A stretch of 64,000 bases of DNA from an uncultured Clostridia bacterium (GTDB taxonomy: Bacteria > Bacillota > Clostridia > CAKSNL01 > HGM11501): contig CAKSNL010000002.1 in the NCBI GenBank assembly GCA_934476235.1, positions 248,001 through 312,000 on the forward strand. Direction: 5' to 3'. Shown here piece by piece: positions 59,923 to 64,000 of the stretch (positions are counted from its first letter, which is position 1; every line of letters begins with the position of its first letter). Position numbers and translations under genes: made by a program. The notes under the pieces were generated by a model. It saw only the letters and a list, made by a program, of their open reading frames with translations, did no database searches and was not told the DNA's origin.

Positions 59923-61127
59923 AGATATTGATGGTAAATAAATTCCTGTACCCCAGAGGAGGAAGCGAAAGTTATATGCTGTATCTTGCGGATCATCTTA
60001 AAAAAATCGGACATGAGGTTGAGTTTTTCGGCATGTATGACGAAAATAATACCGTGGGAAACTCGGCAGGTATATATACAAAGAATATGGATTTCCACTC
60101 AAACGGTATCGGAAGGCTTCTTTATCCTTATAAGATTATTTATTCTTTTGAAGCGAAGAGAAAAATTATGAAGGTTATTGAGGATTTTAAGCCAGATATA
60201 GTTCACATGAACAATATAAATTTTCAGCTTACTCCGTCCGTGATTTACGGGATAAAGAAAAAGAAAGTCCCGATTGTACAGACCGTGCATGATTATCAGA
60301 TGATTTGTCCGAATCATCTTCTTTACAACTTCGAAAAAAACACTCCGTGCGAAAAATGTGTCGGAGGGGCATATAAAGAATGCATAAAAAATAAGTGTAT
60401 TCACGGCTCAAAAATCAAGAGTATCATAGGAGCTTTTGAGGCAAAGTTTTACGCGGCTCTTAAAACATATAAAAATGTTGACCTTTTTGTTTGCCCGAGC
60501 AGATTTTTGGAAAATAAGCTTTTGTCTGCAAGGGAATATTACAGGGGAAAAACAAAAACGGTACATAATTTTATAGACAAGGGAAAGTTTAAGAGCACAT
60601 CGCAAAAAGGAGAAAATTACATTGCTTTTGCGGGCAGGCTGTCCAAAGAAAAGGGCATTGAAAATATCCGCGGCGTGGCAGAGCTTCTTCCGGGATATTC
60701 ATTTATGATTGCCGGCAGCGGTCCCGACGAAAAAATACTTAAAGGTATTCCGAATGTAAAGCTCTGCGGATTTCTTGCCGGAGATGAACTTTATGATTTT
60801 TTAAGAAAGGCAAAGGTTCTTCTTCTGCCGTCTGTCTGCTACGAAAACTGCCCGCTTTCCATATTGGAGGCGCAATGCATGGGTGTGCCGGTTGTTACAA
60901 TGAACAGCGGGGGAATGGCTGAGCTTGTAAAGAATAATGTTACGGGTGCACTTGTAAACGAACCGACCCCTGAGGCAATTGCAATGAAGCTTAAAAATGT
61001 CCTTGAAGATGAAAAATATTACTCATCTCTTAAGAAAAACTGTGAAAGCGGGAAAGACAGTATCTTAGGAGTGGAAGAATATGCCGGCATTTTGATTAAA
61101 GAATATGAAAGACTGGTTAAGGGGTGA
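59919..61127 (+). CDS. Family 4 glycosyltransferase
   Basis: A 402-residue GT4 enzyme: LYPRGGSESYMLYLADHL at the N-terminus, VQTVHDYQMICPNHLLYN followed by a Cys-rich insert (CEKCVGGAYKECIKNKC) common in capsule GT4 proteins, AFAGRLSKEKGIENI and the donor motif ENCPLSILEAQCMGVPVV. GGAAGG precedes the ATG. Confidence 0.94.
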   Translation: MKILMVNKFLYPRGGSESYMLYLADHLKKIGHEVEFFGMYDENNTVGNSAGIYTKNMDFHSNGIGRLLYPYKIIYSFEAKRKIMKVIEDFKPDIVHMNNINFQLTPSVIYGIKKKKVPIVQTVHDYQMICPNHLLYNFEKNTPCEKCVGGAYKECIKNKCIHGSKIKSIIGAFEAKFYAALKTYKNVDLFVCPSRFLENKLLSAREYYRGKTKTVHNFIDKGKFKSTSQKGENYIAFAGRLSKEKGIENIRGVAELLPGYSFMIAGSGPDEKILKGIPNVKLCGFLAGDELYDFLRKAKVLLLPSVCYENCPLSILEAQCMGVPVVTMNSGGMAELVKNNVTGALVNEPTPEAIAMKLKNVLEDEKYYSSLKKNCESGKDSILGVEEYAGILIKEYERLVKG

Positions 61128-61132
61128 AAAAA

Positions 61133-62191
61133 GTGGCGCAGCCGAAGGTAAGCATTATCGTTCCCGTATATAATGCGGAAAAATATCTTGAAAGGTGTAT
61201 AAATTCATTAAGGAATCAGACGCTTTGCGAAATTGAAATAATTCTTGTTGACGATTCGTCAACCGATTCTTCGCTTGAAATATGCAATAAAGCGGCAAAA
61301 GAGGATCCGCGTGTGAGGGTTATTCACAAATCAAACGGGGGAGCGGGCATGGCACGCAATGCTGCGCTTGGCATTATGACGGGCGAGTACGTCGGATTTG
61401 TGGATTCTGATGATTTTGCCGATGAGGATATGTTCAGATTCCTTTGCGAAAAGGCGGAGAAATATGATTCCGACCTTATAATGTCGGGCGTTTTATATGC
61501 GGACGGGATCATGTTCGGCAACGAGGGCGAATGTATAAGAAGGACTTACTTTGATAAGGACACTCATTTTGATACGGAGGAAAGCTTAAAAGAGCTTAAA
61601 ATGGGCATTGTCGGAGCACCCCCCGGGGAGCCATTGGACAGTAAGTACGGAACGGGCATCTGGAAAAACCTTTTTAAAAGCAAAATAATAAGGGAAAACA
61701 GCCTTTCTTTTCAATCGGAAAGAGCGGTGCTTTCGGAGGATGCGCTTTTCATGATAGATTACATATCCTGCATAAGCAAAGCAACGGGAATTCCCGAGGC
61801 ATTTTATAATTATTGCAGGAACGGAGAGTCAATATCAAAGTCGTATAAAAAGGAACGGTTCAGCCAAAGCCTTGTTTTTGTAAGCGAAGTTGAGAAAAGA
61901 TTTCAAAAGGATATGGAGCCCTTAAAATACCGGGTTTATATTGACAGATTCCGCCAGGCAATATGCAGGGTGATATGCTCGCAGGAAATCATGCATGCAA
62001 AGGACAACGGCGCCGGATATGCCGAACTTAAAAAAAGGCTTGATGATGTGTGCACGAGTGATTTTGCGGTAAGCGCGCTTAAATCGTATCCGATTAAAAC
62101 ACTGCCGTTTAAGCAAAGAGTATTTGCCTACGGAATGAAATACAGGCTTTACTTTTTGTTAAAAATACTTGTTGAGTTAAGAAGCAAATAG
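61133..62191 (+). CDS. Family 2 glycosyltransferase
   Basis: A 352-residue GT2 enzyme: VSIIVPVYNAEKYLERCINS, LVDDSSTDSS, GGAGMARNAALG and FVDSDDFAD. GTG 61124 overlaps the previous stop but has no room for a ribosome site; AAGGGG eight bases before GTG 61133 favours the later start. Confidence 0.93.
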   Translation: MAQPKVSIIVPVYNAEKYLERCINSLRNQTLCEIEIILVDDSSTDSSLEICNKAAKEDPRVRVIHKSNGGAGMARNAALGIMTGEYVGFVDSDDFADEDMFRFLCEKAEKYDSDLIMSGVLYADGIMFGNEGECIRRTYFDKDTHFDTEESLKELKMGIVGAPPGEPLDSKYGTGIWKNLFKSKIIRENSLSFQSERAVLSEDALFMIDYISCISKATGIPEAFYNYCRNGESISKSYKKERFSQSLVFVSEVEKRFQKDMEPLKYRVYIDRFRQAICRVICSQEIMHAKDNGAGYAELKKRLDDVCTSDFAVSALKSYPIKTLPFKQRVFAYGMKYRLYFLLKILVELRSK

Positions 62192-62201
62192 GTGATGTAA
62201 T

Positions 62202-63221
62202 ATGTTTTTTTCCGTAATAGTGCCCGTATATAAGGTTGAGAGCTATCTGCCCGGCTGCATAGAGAGTGTTTTGAATCAGACTTTTTCCGATTTTGAACTT
62301 ATTCTGGTTGATGACGGTTCACCGGACAGGTGCCCCGGAATTTGCGATGCATATAAAGAAAACGACAGCCGTATAAAGGTGATCCACAAGCAAAACGGAG
62401 GTCTTGCAAGCGCAAGAAAAGCCGGAATAAAGATTGCCGAAGGAGATTATGTTTTTAACCTTGATTCGGACGATCTTATAGAAAACGATACGCTGGAGTA
62501 TGCGCACAGTGTAATAAAAAACACAAATTGCGAAATTGTATCGTTCGCTTACCGGTGGGTCAAAAACGGCAACACGGTAAGTATAACCGATGACGGTCTT
62601 AAAGAAGGGCTTTATAACGGCGGAAAAATTGAAAAATACATTTATCCGAAGCTTTTAATGGACAAAAGCATGAATCATGTTTCATACTATTTGTCGGGCA
62701 AAGCGATAAAAAGGGAGCTGCTTTTGCCATGTCAGACAGGCGTGAACGAAAAAATATCGCTGGGAGAGGATTTTTGCTGTGTGGTGCCGTGCTACCTTAA
62801 CGCCGAAAGCGTGTTCATAAGCAAAAAGCCGGCGTATTTATATACGGTAAGAGGGGATTCGCTGTCAAAGGAGTTTAACTCGGGACAGATATACCTCATA
62901 GAAAACGTTATAAATGAAATAAGAAAAAATGACATGAAAAAAGTGGCTGATTTTGATGAGCAGCTATATAGGTATTCCTGCTTTATGTGCTTTGCCATAT
63001 TGGCATCGGCAGCGGAGGGAAGTCACTTTAAGAATATAGGTGAGCTTGCGCACAATATAGATAACTCGGTTCACAAGGATATGATCGACCGCGCGGAGTT
63101 TGAAAATATTACTTTAAAAAGCAGGATATCTGTATTTCTCATGAAGAGAAAATGCTTTGGCGCGGCGTTTTATTTTCTTTATTTGTGCAAAATCATAAAA
63201 AATATATTTAAAAAGAGGTGA
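62202..63221 (+). CDS. Family 2 glycosyltransferase
   Basis: A 339-residue GT2 enzyme: FSVIVPVYKVESYLPGCIES, LVDDGSPDRCPGICDAYKEN, GGLASARKAG and LDSDDLIEN. The N-terminal ~100 residues are close to the GT2 at 35657 in operon 1, including the DDGSPDRC motif, though the C-terminal halves differ. Confidence 0.94.
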   Translation: MFFSVIVPVYKVESYLPGCIESVLNQTFSDFELILVDDGSPDRCPGICDAYKENDSRIKVIHKQNGGLASARKAGIKIAEGDYVFNLDSDDLIENDTLEYAHSVIKNTNCEIVSFAYRWVKNGNTVSITDDGLKEGLYNGGKIEKYIYPKLLMDKSMNHVSYYLSGKAIKRELLLPCQTGVNEKISLGEDFCCVVPCYLNAESVFISKKPAYLYTVRGDSLSKEFNSGQIYLIENVINEIRKNDMKKVADFDEQLYRYSCFMCFAILASAAEGSHFKNIGELAHNIDNSVHKDMIDRAEFENITLKSRISVFLMKRKCFGAAFYFLYLCKIIKNIFKKR

Positions 63222-63230
63222 GAATCCATT

Positions 63231-64000
63231 ATGCCGGAAATATCGGTTATCATGAGCGTATATAACGGCGAAGAATATCTTATTGAAGCGATAGAAAGCA
63301 TAATAAATCAGACCTTTAAGGATTGGGAGCTTATCGTGATAAACGACTGCTCGGCGGACGCCACCGGTGAAATTCTTTCGGAATTTGAGTCAAGGGATAA
63401 AAGAATAAAGGTTTATACCAATGAAGTTAATTTAAGGCTTCCGGCTTCGCTTAATAAGGCTTTATCGTTATGCAGCGGTAAATATATAGCGAGAATGGAC
63501 TCTGATGATATATGCCTTCCCGAAAGATTGGAAAAACAATATCTTTTCATGGAAAAACACCCTGACACGGCATTGTCATCCTGCAGGTTTATGACTTTGA
63601 AAAACGGCGTGTACGCACCGGGCGGTGCCGGAGGGAGATGCGATAATGATGCCCTCTGCGCAATGCTTCTTGTTGCAAATCCGATACTTCATCCCGGAGT
63701 CATTGCGAAGGCAAGTGTAATGAAAAAGTTAAAATATGACGAAACGTTAACCTGCACCGAGGACCTTGAGCTATGGACAAGGATGGCAATGAAAAATGAA
63801 AAAATGCAAATCCTTCCCGAGTACCTTTTAATATACCGGCTTCACGATAAGCAGATTACAAGCACCACATTGGAAAGGCAGTGTACAGAGGTGCTCGCAA
63901 TACAGGAAAAGTACTGTGCGGCGCTTTTAGAGGCAATGAACGGTGAAATGCGGGCCCTTTATATAAGGAGCATATATTTTAAGGAAAATACGGATATACA
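63231..64000 (+). CDS. Family 2 glycosyltransferase, partial at the window edge
   Basis: The frame runs open from ATG 63231 to the end of the window (256 codons and 2 bases). EISVIMSVYNGEEYLIEAIE, VINDCSADATGEIL and the metal site RMDSDD (about residue 85) identify GT2, and CTEDLELWTRMA near 180 is the usual acceptor-side motif. AGAGGTG precedes the ATG. It resembles the GT2 at 33467 in operon 1 in its DSDD region. Operon 2 continues past the window. Confidence 0.93.
   Translation, partial: MPEISVIMSVYNGEEYLIEAIESIINQTFKDWELIVINDCSADATGEILSEFESRDKRIKVYTNEVNLRLPASLNKALSLCSGKYIARMDSDDICLPERLEKQYLFMEKHPDTALSSCRFMTLKNGVYAPGGAGGRCDNDALCAMLLVANPILHPGVIAKASVMKKLKYDETLTCTEDLELWTRMAMKNEKMQILPEYLLIYRLHDKQITSTTLERQCTEVLAIQEKYCAALLEAMNGEMRALYIRSIYFKENTDI

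Overview
The window looks like the chromosome of an anaerobic, spore-forming Firmicute of the class Clostridia. The evidence is a GerA/GerB/GerC germination receptor operon, MEP-pathway ispD/ispF behind a CarD gene, ruvX-DUF1292, BioY, an AsnA-type asparagine synthetase, many GTG/TTG starts with strong AGGAGG-type ribosome sites, and Firmicute-style sigma-A promoters with 17-bp spacers. I cannot name a genus.

Layout. 1-5.3 kb: prmC (cut by the window edge) with a DUF1385 gene, a GH127-like glycosidase divergent from an AraC regulator, and a MerR/GyrI-type regulator. 5.4-12.8 kb: one 2487-residue secreted, repeat-rich surface protein whose promoter has a MerR-type 19-bp spacer with a dyad. 12.9-25.8 kb: housekeeping and sporulation genes, namely tRNA-Leu(TAG), asnA, carD-ispD-ispF, a ger operon with a small fourth gene, a polytopic membrane protein, ruvX, DUF1292, a structured noncoding RNA, bioY, a DUF11 protein, a small membrane protein and an ACT-ACT-metallo-beta-lactamase fusion.

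26.0-64.0 kb is accessory and is the most interesting part. It consists of two modules of the same design: a stand-alone tyrosine recombinase, then a short DNA segment (225 and 249 bp) bounded by inverted repeats and carrying a strong sigma-A promoter, then a long polysaccharide operon. Both promoters point into the downstream operon in this sequence, so both read as ON. Module 1 (recombinase 26052-26891, switch 26923-27195) drives a helicase with helicase-associated repeats, an unusual aldolase/PLP-decarboxylase/aminotransferase set, and a complete Wzx/Wzy glycan locus with LicD and cytidylyltransferase genes, ending with wecC and an acetyltransferase. Module 2 (recombinase 45532-46371, switch 46382-46674) drives a diguanylate cyclase followed by a second complete Wzx/Wzy locus that contains a Wzz-like protein fused to a degenerate GGDEF domain. 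A REC-GGDEF-EAL phosphodiesterase with its own fixed promoter lies between the modules.

Working together (inference): two paralogous DNA inversion switches would make two surface glycans phase variable. The second switch would also place c-di-GMP synthesis under the same flip as the glycan genes, opposed by the neighbouring phosphodiesterase. The switch sites share 9-bp arms but have different central bases, which could keep the two switches separate.
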